A stretch of 64,000 bases of DNA from Amphimedon queenslandica (Eukaryota; Porifera; Demospongiae; Haplosclerida; Niphatidae): NCBI RefSeq assembly GCF_000090795.2, contig NW_003546333.1, positions 194,130 through 258,129 of the forward strand. The letters are read 5' to 3'. A program made the translations under genes and the position numbers. Shown in pieces: positions 21,142 through 32,999 of the stretch. A model generated the notes under the pieces. That model ran no database searches, was not told where the DNA came from, and saw only the letters and a program-made list of their open reading frames with translations. Within the stretch, counting starts at the first letter, position 1, and every line of letters starts with the position of its first letter.

Positions 21142-24100
21142 AATAGGCGGCTGTAGGATTTTACTACTAGTTGTGCATGGATATGGTGTAGGAAGTGGGA
21201 GGGTCGTGCAAAGTGCACTGCAATTTTGGCCACACCCCCTTTATGCACCATTTCAACCCCGAAGAGTTAAAAATAGCAACAGGCATCAGTAGAGACCTTC
21301 TGTTATAATGGTGGCTTTGAAAAAAGCTGGTTAAGAAAGGATAGCACTATCTCTCTTTCTCACTGAAGAACCATCCTGCTGTTTTTGTGCTCAGGTGAAA
21401 ACTTTAGCACCACATCACCAAGATTGTCCCACAGTTTTGCGGAAAGATCTTTTTTAATACGAAGGAGGGAAAGGTGGTTAAGCCGTTTTTGTAATATGGT
21501 GGACCTCAGGAATGTCTTTAGTCTTCTTAAAGATGAGAATGTTCTTTCTGCTGTAGCTGTAGTGACTCCAATGGTCATAGCAATCTGAAGTGCTTCCAGT
21601 AGTAGAGGGAAACACTCATTGACTTCATTAAGATGGGAGTACACTTGATTTATGCACGTAAGAGAAGAGACTTTGCATAACACTGTAGGAGCTGTTAGCA
21701 ACTCAGATGATATACACTCTTCATCATTGCCATAGTGAGTTAGGATTGGCTGTAGGGAAGGGATGTAAGAATGTACCAGAGTTTGATACTAGTGCTTGAA
21801 GAGACTTTAGAAGAGAGAGATTCATTTCTCGGAATCTGTCATTCAGATTCTGTAGCTGTGTATCAATGGTGACATAATAAAGAACAGTACAATACTCATG
21901 AACTGATGTTTTTACCTCCAGTATGTGCGTCAACAACACTATCACAGAGATTAGTAGGGAGAAGTCTCCTCCTTCTAAACAGTGACACCTCTACTTTGTG
22001 AGCTTGAGCAAAGACAGCAGCTTCATCCCATATTTTATCCCACTGATCCTTGCATTTGAGATTAGCAAGTGTCTTTTCTGTTGCTTCAATACAACTTGCT
22101 GCTGCGGCATAATTTGGAATGATTTCCCGTAACAGGGAAAATCTTATAAAAAAGTATGAGAGAGAGAAAGAAAGAAAAAGATTTCACCTGATGGAGCAGA
22201 CCTCGTGATTCGATAGCACGACTACCACTTTCATCTGAGATATCCTTTAGTGTTGCTAGTATAGCACTAATTGCCTTCTTCATAGCTTTGATTGAGGTAT
22301 GCCTACAGGGCCACCTAGTTTCACATATCTTCACTAATCTGATTTCATTCTGATTTTGATCCTAATGTTTCTTGAGAAGTACGCTGTGTGGTACTGAGGA
22401 AGACATAAATACATAGAGGGATTCCGGGAGTGAACAGAAGTTGGAAGCATGAGGAAGAGTACGGCAAGTGTCAGCCAGTGCTAAGTTTAGCTGATGGCCA
22501 TGGCAGTGGATATAAATAGCACGAGGATTATCCTGCTTTATCCTGGCCATTACACCTGTATTTATACCACTCATTACAGATGCCCCATTGTAGCACTGAC
22601 TGACACAGTGACTGATGTGAAGAGCCACATTATTTAGTACCTTGTAGATATATTCTGTAAAGCAGCAGCATTGAGTTCTTCACAGTGAGTATATGAGATA
22701 AATCTCTCATGTACGACACCCTTGAGAGCATAACAAATAACAGAAGTCATTTGCTCTTTGTTACTGATGTGTTTTGTTTTGTCAGTGACAATGGAGTAAT
22801 AACGGGCTGCTCTCACTTCATCTTTAATGTAGCCAAGTACACTCTCAGCTAGAACTTGGAGCATGGAAATCTGATAATAGTGGCCAAGCAATGAAGCATT
22901 CTTAGGACCACTCCCTAATCTCTTCCTCAGGAAATCTGTATGGCGTGACTGTAGCTTTAAAAGATTGAGATAATTGCCAACACTGATGAAACTTCCCACT
23001 TTCTCTGTCTCTCTGTGTCCACATATTGCAATACCTTGTTGGCCACAATACAGCAATGCTTCCATTACATACATGACATACTGACGATTCTCATGAACCT
23101 GCTTACTCCTCATGCTTACTAGTTGGTTGGCATCAGAAGAGTTATTATCAATGGCTGACTGGTAATCTTTCCACGAAAAGACTGCTTCCTTATGCTTCTG
23201 AGAAGTTTCAGGAATGGTTAGTGTCCCTCACCTACCCTTGGCATGTTTCTTGTCAAAATATTGACTATAACATAGCCTCTTCTCTACATTACTTCCGAGG
23301 AACTGGCAAGGAAAACAATACACTGAGTCAAGCTCCACAGAATATTCAAGCCAGGGATAAACATGGTAACAATTAGGCTGAAAAGTTCGTTTAAATGTCC
23401 CATATGTGTGAATAGGGTCTGTCATGCCTTCTGGTTAAGGTGGTTTCTCATTTTTACTCTTACCAAAATCTACTGGTAGTGAAGGTGACTGTGATGAAGT
23501 AGTGGGTGGTGCAGCTCCAAAACTGACTTCTTTAGTAGTGGTAGTAGTAGTAGAGAGAGTAAAGAAGAGGGAGTAGAAGAAGAGGCTGATGGAGATGAGC
23601 AACAACGGACTGTACATCAGCTGTAGCTGTATTAACTGTAGTAGCAACTACTGTAGACTGACACTCAGATCATTAACTGATTTTAGCAAGAGACTGACCT
23701 AAGTAAGAAAAATGAGATAATATGTAGTATTGACTTCTTTACTGTACTTACTAGGTTCACTTTGTAAACTGTTGTTCCTTTTAGCAGGCTTGTTCACAAA
23801 GGACAATAGTGAAGCTTGTCTTTTAGGCATCACAAATGACAAAACAAGAACAGAGAAATTGCACTGAATAATGAATTGATCATGAATATTGGGCTGTACT
23901 GTGTCTCAGTTCAGCTATATGCTTCCTAGTGTTGGTGTGCTGGCCAACTGTGATTGTCCCAAAAGTCTTACCATCTCCTTTATTTCGTTTCTCTTCATCA
24001 CCTTGTTAATTAGTCCGACACTTATGCATTCATAATTATAAGATTTTCATTAAAAATAATTGCAATAACCGTTATTAACAACATAACAACCATTACTGAA

Positions 24101-24196
24101 CCATATAATAACTATTAATTATGATGATGTCACACTTCCAGTCATAATTTTTAGTTGGGCATTGCCCCTAAATGCCCGACCCTGCAGCCGCCTATG
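21142..24196 (-). mobile_element. hAT element, TTF-zinc-finger (ZMYM1-like) group
   Basis: The ends are inverse: AATAGGCGGCTGTAGG on the left and CATAGGCGGCTGCAGG on the right. Flanking 8-base copies CTTTTTCA (21134-21141) and CTTTTTAA (24197-24204) differ at one base, fitting the hAT 8-base target duplication. The minus strand encodes a transposase of the TTF-zinc-finger hAT group with introns. Confidence 0.85.
21360..23830 (-). pseudogene. hAT transposase, TTF-type zinc finger
   Basis: The likely start at 23830 reads MPKRQASLLSFVNKPAK and reaches a strong donor (A|GTAAGT). Next comes the TTF-type zinc finger (23425-23228: YSVELDSVYCFPCQFLG), then the RNase H-like core with the D-K-T segment YYSIVTDKTKHISNKEQM (22634-23113) and the HCHGHQLNLALADTCR block (about 22500). 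The C-terminal dimerisation part is at 21701-21360, with TATAERTFSSLRRLKTFLRS. Several frame changes and stops separate the pieces, some of which may be introns (for example the donor after the segment ending near 22190). It would cut and paste its own element in the nucleus; this copy is probably inactive. Confidence 0.85.
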
Positions 24197-24204
24197 CTTT
24201 TTAA

Positions 24205-24600
24205 TACATTAGTGTTTAAATCTTTTATGTTGCATTTGATCTAAAAATTTTTTGTATGCCTCTATTGTTCATTTGAATGATGTAATTATGATGTAACAGT
24301 TATTAACTTTAGTTTGAGTGGCAAGGTAAGATGCCAAGCATATACATAAAATTGCTGAATTTTATTGTATCATCATGATGAGGATCTGCAAGCATTGAAG
24401 GCACACAGCAGGTAATAATAACATGTTTAGGTTTGGCAGACTTAAAGAAATTCAGCATATGTAATGATGACATCACTTGTTAATATATATATTTATACTA
24501 GATGCAAAACATAGTATAAAGGGGGATAGCTTGCTCACTTCTTGCTATCCTTTCAAGTGTTTCATTTACTGTTGGTAATTTAACACACTGTCAAGAAATA
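24205..24600. other. No gene recognised
   Basis: AT-rich flank between the first hAT and the RPA-like relic; nothing recognised. Confidence 0.5.
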
Positions 24601-25275
24601 AACTGACTTTTTAGAGACTTTTTCATATCAAAAGATGTCTATAATGTTGAGCTTCATGCTGCAATTGAATTCTTATCCTCCATGAAGAAGGGCACTATTG
24701 GAAAGGAGTACTATGATGGGAAAGTGACTGACGGAGGAAGCTCCTTTTGAATTGCTGGATTCAACTCTAAAAGACGAGCAAAGTTATCAGCCACTAGTGC
24801 AGCTAAGAGCCCAGTCTATCTTACTAACTGCGAAGTTAAAAAGAGTAATGATGAAGTTGCTCTGGAGGTTGTTGTGAGGCCTACTATTGAGTTTGAGCCT
24901 TCTTCACGGACATTAGAAGTGCCTGTTCCAAAGAAAGCCAAAAACGGAGCATATCAGAAGTTTGGGTGCAGCAGATGGTGTACAGGTCCATCTAGCCTAT
25001 AAAGTTATAGTGGTAGCTTGTGCTAGCAGTGTAGTACAAACTGAACGCTTACAAGAAGTCACCCTGGCAGATCAAACAGGAACCATCGAGCTATTTGTGG
25101 TGGGTGATACTCATTATATCAGATCGATTCAATAAAAATTTGATACACATGCAACATCAACACATATTGACATGTCTTCAATACAATATGAAAACCACGC
25201 CCTCTTTAATTAATGATTATTCATTACCATTCACAATGTTTTAATTGCTTTTGGAATGGATGATGCAAGAGTCAG

Positions 25276-28189
25276 TTAGCTGTTACTATTGTTAAGGAAG
25301 AGGAAAGCATTAACAATCTCTTCCTTCAAACTACTACTCTTGCTCGATATCAGCTCCCCAGTTTTGCTAAAAAGCCTTTCTAAAGGTACTGATGTGGCTA
25401 CCGTTGAAAGGTACACTTTGGCTACTTTGTGTAGTGCTGGGTTGACGTGCATGTTGGTATGCCACCACTTCAGTGGATTGCATTGCCTACTGATCACTGA
25501 TTGTTCAAAATACTAATCAATTTCAGTGTTGATCGATATTTCTGTACTTCTCATCGAAGTGGAGCTCACTGCATATACATCAAACATGTCCCAAACAGGG
25601 TTTGATGTTGCTGGTTTTGACGCGGATATTTTTCAATACTACAACCTATTGGACATTAACTAGGCTGGCTTTATCGAGCATACACAAGGTGGTCCAATCA
25701 GCTTCTTGTTGTAGAAAGTACCTTTCCATCGCATAAATGACGGAATTCCACTGTGTGTTGATGTCTTGCATTAACCGGTCTTTCAAGTGTTATGAAAATA
25801 TGACAATTTTTCTTATACCATCCTCAAAGGCTTGCAGCTCTTTAACATTATTAATGGCACAAGCGATGACAAGGTTGTGCCTGTGGGTGAAGCACACTAG
25901 GCTATTCCATGTGTTTGAGTGAATGGCGCCAGTAATGTCTGAAGCAGCATTGGTGATGGCACAGTGTATTTTTCCACTTTACTCAGAGCTGCAGCCACAT
26001 TTACGATTGTGTTGTGCCTCATCTATGTGACTGATTTCCAAGACAAAGATCGCATTTGCCAACACTCATCAACCAAGTGGCAGGTGACCGTCATGTACCC
26101 GATGGTAGTGCGAGACATCCAAAAGTCGTTTGTAATAGTACTCTACTTGCTCTACTTAATACTCTACTTAATTCCTGTTCCAATTTAGTGTAAAGGCAAG
26201 GCAAGGGGCTGCTAGGATGGTGTGCCTACTAGTAGGGATATACGTAGGGTCAAGCACATTCAAAAACTTCAGGAAGCTGTCATCCTCCACAATGGACACT
26301 GGTTGCAAATCAGTGATGATCATATTTACCAGTACGTCATCCAGGGTGATACGATGACATGAGGTTTATATAATAATAATTGAATATAGAAGTGAGCATT
26401 AAGATTGCTATACTTACTACTGTAGGCTTCAGTTTTATTGATGATTTGATGTTGTGTTAGCTGTTGCTGTGCTGTAGTTTGTGTGCTGCTTTCTGGCTTT
26501 CTGCTGTGTCTGGTATTGTACTACACCTTCATGTTTCATTTTGTGGTACCTCTCCAAGTGTTACAAGAACATAAAAATTAAAAAAACAAGATGAAGTAGG
26601 ATTCCGAATGACCAACGAAAATACAAAATGAAAATCCTACTCTTGATGCAAATTCTACTCTACATTGTACTTTTAATGTTATTATGTAAGAATTACGGAT
26701 CACCTTGCAATGTAGAGTAGAATTTGCGACACAAGTTGGATTTTCATTTTGTATTTTCATTGGTCGTTCAGAATCCTACTTCATCTTGTTTTTTTAATTA
26801 TATATGTCCTTGTTTGTGTTGATTTTTTAATAATATTTCGTATTTTTGTTGGTCGTTCGAAATCCTACTTCATCTTGTTTTTTTTTTAATGTTTATTATG
26901 TTCTTCTTTGTGTTGATTTTTTAAAATAATAATTATAGTATTTCTTTAGTTGCAATTGTGATACTTATTGATTTACACAAACAATAATTTTCTTTATTAT
27001 TATTATCATTGTTATGACATTTATGAGAAACAACATTCAATAGACATGCTGAAGGAATATCAACTATACTGATGACAAGTGAAACTTGACACAAGTCCTT
27101 GTTCAAGAATCTGTGAGCTAAGATTGCCCATCTTCCCTGCTATTCCTGTTCTTCCAGGCTGTTGTCAAGTTCATAATTATCATTGCATATCATAAGACAT
27201 AGCATTAATTAATTGTTTGTGTTTTTAAAATAAAATAAAATAACACACTTGATATAACAGTAACTTGTAAAGTCAATACCTTCTTCTAGCTGGAAACCAC
27301 CACTAAAGTATTGAAGTAAGTTGATTCAAAGCATAGCTTCATAAGAAAGACTTGCTTCTTCCAGAGCTACAGATCTGAGCTTGCGTGACCACGCCCAAAT
27401 TTTCGAGCACATGGCAAGCTTCTTTAATTAACAAAATGGCGGCATGTAGCTAAGATAGCTCGATCCAGCAGACAGTATCACTTTTTCCTTACTTGAAGAA
27501 TGATCTGATGGGACATGGACCTGCGCATATACTGTTGGATTAGATTGGTGTAAAAATTATTCTTGTAGCACCAACTGATACTGAGATACACAACAACAAC
27601 TGGATTGACAGGACTTGATGATGAAGATGAAAAAAGGTGGCTGAACAAAATGGACAATTCGCTGATTTTTGACTTTTTGCTTAGACAAGGTCTAGAGCTA
27701 CGCTACTTGTACCATTGGAGTCCTCTGGTCAAGATAAGGTCCTCTATAAAGTCTGGTAAGCATAGGAGCTCGTTTTCCAGGTATAACGAGGCTGCAAAAG
27801 TCGTGGCAGCCATTTTGTTTGGGGGTGAATCCTACTTAGTAATGCTACCGTGTTTCTAATATCATAGTAAGTGCTGAATGTAATATTACTATTATTATAT
27901 ATTAAATAAATACCTTCAAGTTTGAAGTGTTTCTAGATGTCATTATTTTACAGTCACACAGATCGTAATGAGCACTGTGAGCTTCTAGTTTTATGAAGAG
28001 TGTACATAAAATGCTTTGTTTTGCTGATTTTTTTGCTGTTCCTTGAGTGCAGCTATTATTAGTGACATAAGACTCTACACCAAAAGTACAAGAACTAGAA
28101 GCCCTGATACTTAAATCAGTAGAACTACTAGAGAAAGATAAACAGGCACCTTCTACCAGACTCCTAGTCGGCCAAAAGAATTCAAACAC
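25276..28189 (-). pseudogene. hAT (BED/ZBED-type) transposase, decayed
   Basis: On the minus strand the BED zinc finger begins near 28000 (EAHSAHYDLCDCKIMTSRN, TSNL) and is completed on the far side of the nested repeat by HLERYHK (about 26545). The core region shows HRHNLVIACAINNVKELQAF and DINTQWNSVIYAMERYF (about 25.7-25.9 kb), the usual hAT pattern before and after the catalytic region. The C-terminus (25497-25276), with ATSVPLERLFSKTGELISS, is the dimerisation domain. Stops occur between pieces. The nested repeat lies at or beside an intron within the zinc finger. Confidence 0.8.
26565..27859. repeat. Hairpin-headed repeat family, copy 3
   Basis: Has the same palindromic head (26565-26815), followed by an extra partial repeat of the head's right arm (about 26835-26935). 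The shared body with ATGGACCTGCGCATA follows, and it ends at the hairpin GTAATGCTACCGTGTTTCTAA, reduced by mutation. It interrupts the BED finger of the second hAT. As in the other copies, the minus strand near the right end is open from MAATTFAASLYLENELLC. Confidence 0.8.
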
Positions 28190-29274
28190 AGTACAACTGA
28201 CCTTAGTGACCTGACAAAGCTAATGCAGGATTTGCTGCTGCTCCAATGATTATTAATTGTGGGATATATTTGAAATAAATATTAAGGTAATTAGTAGTAA
28301 CTATTAATAAATGGGGGTGGTACATGGAATCATTTTTGTAATCTCATGGTTTTCGATTTGATACTGTATTGATATATCATTTCAATATAGTGTATCAATA
28401 TATCATATCAATATAGTGTATTGATTTATCGCCCACCACTACAAATTATGATGTTGGTAGAAAAATGTCGATCAACTTTAGGAATAGTCATCATATGATT
28501 TTATGAATTTGTCTGTAGGATCATTCAGGGATGAGAAAACTCTGACTTTAAGAGTGAACAGTTCATTCAATGTAACACCACATAAAGATGATGATATTAC
28601 AACAACGCATTTTGAGATTATGGATGATGATAAATCTGATGTAGTAATCAATGACGCCAGGATCATAGGGACCCAGTAGTGTAATCTGTATAGGAGCTGC
28701 ATCAGTTGCGGAAACATACTTCATTGAGTTGAACATGAGTACTGTAAATGCTCAGTGTCACATTGTACAAGAGAAATCAAATTGTAAATTTCAATCATTA
28801 TGTAATATCCTGTTTGCAGCTGCAGGTGGACATAAAATATTGAAAGCTTGTACTCCAGAAATCAAAAGTCTACTAGGAGACATTATCGACAATCAAGCTG
28901 AACAATGTCTTCTGAAGGTAAAGGATCTGATGGGTGCAACAATATTGAAACAGGAACGATCACATTAATGCTTTCATTATTGTTCACTTAATCTTTTTGT
29001 CATTTACTAGAGTAACAATTATTGTATATAAAATCAATTATTAATAAATTTAAGCAGCTTTTTTGTAATTGGTATCAAATACCACTAAAGAATATAAAAA
29101 GGACAATGCGAAGTTAAAAATAATTGAACTAATTTTATCAAAATAAACAAAAGTAACAATGGAAAAAAAAGGAATTTTTACTTAGTGGTATGACTGACTT
29201 GCTTTTCTAAATTTTAGCAAATAAAGAGAGGTTAAACTTGGATAGGGAGGCCAAAAGAAAGCCATTAAATTAGA

Positions 29275-29470
29275 AAAATGCTTGAAATTCAAAAAAATAA
29301 TAATAATATTAACAATAATAATAACAATAATAACAACAATAACAACAAAGTAATTAAAACAACAACCAACAACAACAATGTTGACAAAAGAAATGATAGT
29401 TGTAGGTAAAACTAAAAACGGAGAGAGAGGGAAAGTAGAGAAAGAATGAGAAAGAGAGAAGAATTGAGAA
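29275..29470. repeat. Simple repeat (AAT/AAC)n and purine-rich tract
   Basis: A run of AAT and AAC triplets is followed by an AGAG-rich tract. No gene seen from here to about 29.75 kb. Confidence 0.85.
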
Positions 29471-29749
29471 TAAAAATTATAAATGCATTGAATTGTTAGT
29501 TAAACAATTAGAATTAGTGATGATAGTCATAGCCAAAAAAAGAAGCGGCTCTTACTAGTTCGAAGTCGAAGGGAAATTGTGAATTGGTTTGTGCTGAGAT
29601 TAATAAACTCCTTTGAAACACAAGACAGAACATCTTAGTAGGGCGAAACTAAGGCAGCAATGTAGAAGACCCTGTTTCAAGGACAGATGTTCATCATGAT
29701 TCACACACGCTTTCAGAGCTAAATGATGGTGAAAGTCGACATACCAACA

Positions 29750-30270
29750 GTGGTAGAGAAGACAAATGGAACTATCTGACTAACACATTGCTTATACAAT
29801 TTATGCTTCTCATTCTCATGTCATCTGTATGTAGTGGAGAGGGAATTCCGTTTTCAATTTAGCAAAGGATTAAATACGTGTACATCAAAAAAATGTTCTC
29901 TCAAACGTTTTTCCCCACATGCCATTAGATACCCCACCACAATAAGTGTCTTGACCACAATTAGCTGTCCCAATGAGGAAGTGTTCATCTGTGGGTAGTT
30001 GAGTTCTACCGCAACATTAGAACAAACCTCAGATAACAATGTTGCAATGATATCGGAAACCTCATTATGACGGATCGATGCAAACCACAGGCAGGGTGTG
30101 ACAAATCATCCTCCAGGAAGAAACATTGACCACAGGTACAGTGCAATGGAGCGTCAGGAATAATATTGTATCCATACTGAATGTAAAAAATGTCTAAAAG
30201 CAGACTTGTAGAGTTGGAAATCTACAGAGGTTGACGGCAGAGCTGAAACCCAGTTTGATGCTCCTTTTCT
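29750..30270 (-). pseudogene. Reverse-transcriptase element C-terminal relic
   Basis: The minus strand shows, in separate frames, the order ASNWVSALPS, a cysteine pair (CTCGQ), RHNEVSDIIATLLSEVC and then REHFFDVHVFNPLL. This order (W-L..LP, C-x-C, RHNEIRD, FFDVRVFNP) is the conserved tail found after the RT domain in many sponge and cnidarian non-LTR elements. No RT core lies next to it, so this is a short relic. Stops and frame shifts are frequent. Confidence 0.6.
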
Positions 30271-31434
30271 CAGTGGAAATGTCAATACCATACTAAGTGA
30301 ATAACTCACTAATGAAGGAGAATTACATGTCAAAGAATGAATTCAAAACTTAACCTTATAAGTATCACAAAATTCACCACTTGCATAAAGAATAAGAAAT
30401 ACACTAAATACTGTGTATGTCATTTTTTGTTATACAAAGCCACTGGTCTCTTTTCCTCTCCCTTTCTTCATCAAAACTTACATCTTAAGCAGTAGAAGAT
30501 GTACAATACACTGGTTTCTTGATGATTCATCTAATTTCAATGATTCCTCCTAACCTTCTAATGAATTTTATAACCTATGAGATATAAACAAATTTAATTA
30601 ATTTGGATGTTGCCACAATACAAAGCTGTAATAATTTTGTGAAAATTTCATGCTTAATTATTTACTTGCAATGCACAAGCTTCATGTACTTGTACATGTA
30701 ATGTACAAAGAAATGTAATATAATTTAACATTCAATATAAGGTACAACTATTATATGCATAATACATGTGTACATGTAAGAATATTAGTGTTATGTACAC
30801 TTGCTTGTTTGTCTTCCCTTTTGGTCTAATTTATTTCTTTACTTTGTCAAATTATATCCTAGTCTTCAAAAATTTTGTGCATAGTTCTCTTCTTGTTTTT
30901 CTTGGAGAGAGGGACGAAGATATGACAGAAAGACAGGACAGAGAGTAAAAGTACATGAGATTGTAAGTCTGTAAGATATAGACATGATACATTCTACAAA
31001 CATTACTCTTCATGGCTAAATTATGTATAAATAAAGATATTATTTGTTATGAAAGTGTTACACTATTGTGTATGTGCTCTATTATTGCTGATTCAGCACA
31101 GGGTATTGTTAGTTAATACTGCTCTAATACATTGTTATATATCAATTAATACAATATCGTACAAAATAAGCAAGTTATATTACTTTACAATTGAGGATGC
31201 ACACCTGATAATGCTGACTGATTCAGATAAAATGGTACTCGTCTAAGTTGTTAACAAAACATCAGAGATATGTACTTGTATAGCCCAACAAGTACAATGA
31301 GTATAGTCACTAAAATTCTATACATGAAAATTATTTTTAGGTACACTTAGGTATACCTATTTTATTTGTAACTTACTGACTCTAGTTTCCATTTTCCTTT
31401 CCTTTGTCCATCCAAGATATACATGCATTAAATA
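30271..31434. other. AT-rich stretch, no gene recognised
   Basis: Contains TACATGTA-rich sequence but no recognised coding or repeat unit. Confidence 0.5.
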
Positions 31435-31864
31435 TACCGTAGGCCGGGTTTCGATTTAGGTTTTTTTTATTGCGAATTGTGAGTCTGGAATGCATCTCGC
31501 AATGAAAAGAATCGTAATTAATAAAAATTGATAAACGCCACGCCTATAATAATTAATAAGCACCACGCCTATCAATCATTTTCTCTACATGTGTTTCATT
31601 TTACAGCATCATGAGTGGTATCCTGTGCTATTTTCAGCCCAAATTACCTCATCTAGTCAAGTCCCGATGCCACCTAACATGTTGAAGGAGGTTTATCCAA
31701 GCTGTGGCAGTAGCTTTAGATGGCAAAGGAGAGAAACAAGACAATCAGTTAACTTGTGAGTGTGGCTGGCTAGGCTGGCATCACACAATTGTTGGAAACG
31801 CAAACTAGTTATTTTTTCAAATTCACAATCTATTAGATACGCAATCAAAACCCGGCCTACGGTA
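31435..31864. mobile_element. MITE with TACCGTAGGCCGGGTTT ends
   Basis: The 430-base unit starts TACCGTAGGCCGGGTTTCGAT and ends with nearly the exact inverse, ATCAAAACCCGGCCTACGGTA. The terminal TA may be the target duplication. It holds an internal direct copy of CACGCCTAT. No transposase is present. The first seven bases match the ends of the elements at 3577 and 42366. Confidence 0.8.
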
Positions 31865-32537
31865 TGTGTTAAATATGTAGTCATTGCTAAAAATTGCCTG
31901 AAAGAGAGACAGAAGACGTAGTGGAATATAGAATAAATAAGGGAATCTACATGTAAAAAGCAAAATGTACGTAGTCACAGTGCCTACATAGAATAGAGTG
32001 ATAAAATGGCATTAAGTGTGGCTGTTTAATGGGCTATAAACCAAAGGAACATGATTGAAATACTTTAAGAGCTAACAATTGCAAGAAAAAGAGATAGTCT
32101 CAGAGAATGTGAAAAAATTGAAGGACAGAAAAAAAAAAGACAACAGATTACAGGTGTCATGCTTAATAATTACAATAATTCTATCATTTAACTTACCTCA
32201 GGTATAGTCATAGAGGTAATGTCATGAGTGTAATCAAATACATGTGCAATGTTTAGATGACTAATTTAAAAAATAAACTATATATAACAACAAAGTCACA
32301 AACATACATGACCCATGTATAAATACAAAACTAAATGTGCATTGTGCACACACTGAAATGGATTAATACATAAAACAAATGTAGGTGCATCTATAAAGAA
32401 AAAAAAATTTTAAGCAACATCAAATTGAATTAGGTGTATTACAATAATGTGCAAAAATAGTTTTTGTTGTTGAATTGACATTACAGTGATCACAGCAAAT
32501 ATTCTTTTTCTTTTAGCATGATAAAGTTCCTAATACA
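31865..32537. other. No gene recognised
   Basis: AT-rich sequence, no coding or repeat structure recognised. Confidence 0.5.
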
Positions 32538-32705
32538 GTGCGACCCCTCCTACGGACACTACTGAATTACGGACACCTTTGACTTACGGACAGCAGTTGT
32601 ACAACAAAACGCTCTTGCTAATGTTGCTGTACAAGAGTCGCCATGAAAAAAAGACCCCCGAAAATGTGGAATACGGACACTTTTAGAAAAGTGGAATAAA
32701 TTTTG
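32538..32705 (+). mobile_element. pogo/Tigger-like end fragment
   Basis: CAGTGCGACCCCTCCTACGG follows a TA, and 'acggaca' recurs several times afterwards, as in pogo/Tigger-derived MITEs. The opposite end was not found, so this is a fragment or a diverged copy. Confidence 0.4.
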
Positions 32706-32999
32706 CTGTATTAAATCATTGATTATATATACGTACCAGGATAAGAAAGATTCAAAGGAGCACTAGTAAAGCAATCCGAGTTACTGCACTCTACAGTAAT
32801 GGAGGAGTTTTGCTGATCATGAAACAGGCGAGAACTTGCTTTTGCTGCTGAATACCAACAATAATTTGGTATCATATTTTTATTTATTTTTAAAATTCAT
32901 TTAACAAGTTATACTAGACTCAAAACATGTGGCATACAGAGAAATATAATCTATCAAATTGAAGAGTGTCTTGAAGGGTTACCATGCAGCAAGGACTAC

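Larger units (their letters stand above)
25099..28441 (-). mobile_element. Second hAT element (BED-finger group)
   Basis: The left end GTGGTGGGTGATA and the inverse of the right end GTGGTGGGCGATA match. It encodes a BED-type hAT transposase on the minus strand, and about 1.3 kb of its length is the nested hairpin-family copy 3. It sits inside the RPA-like relic. A clear 8-base duplication was not found, so one end may have decayed. Confidence 0.7.
24617..28968 (+). pseudogene. OB-fold, RPA-like single-strand DNA-binding gene relic, split by a hAT
   Basis: The left part (24617-25098) shows GKEYYDGKVTDGGSSF, IAGFNSKRRAKLS, SPVYLTNCEVKKS and, in another frame, VTLADQTGTIELFV. These are segments of a multi-copy RPA-like OB-fold family known from sponges and cnidarians. 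The right part (28443-28968) continues with SFRDEKTLTLRVNSSFNV and a C-x2-C ... C-x-C zinc-ribbon-like cluster (SCISCGNILH, YCKCSVSHC). The second hAT separates the parts. Stops and frame changes are present in both. The family often travels with transposons and is not the housekeeping RPA gene; single-stranded DNA binding is inferred from the family. Confidence 0.5.

Noticed and set aside
24617-25098. Housekeeping replication protein A gene
   Set aside because: The residues match the multi-copy RPA-like family better than RPA1, and the copy has stops in several frames.
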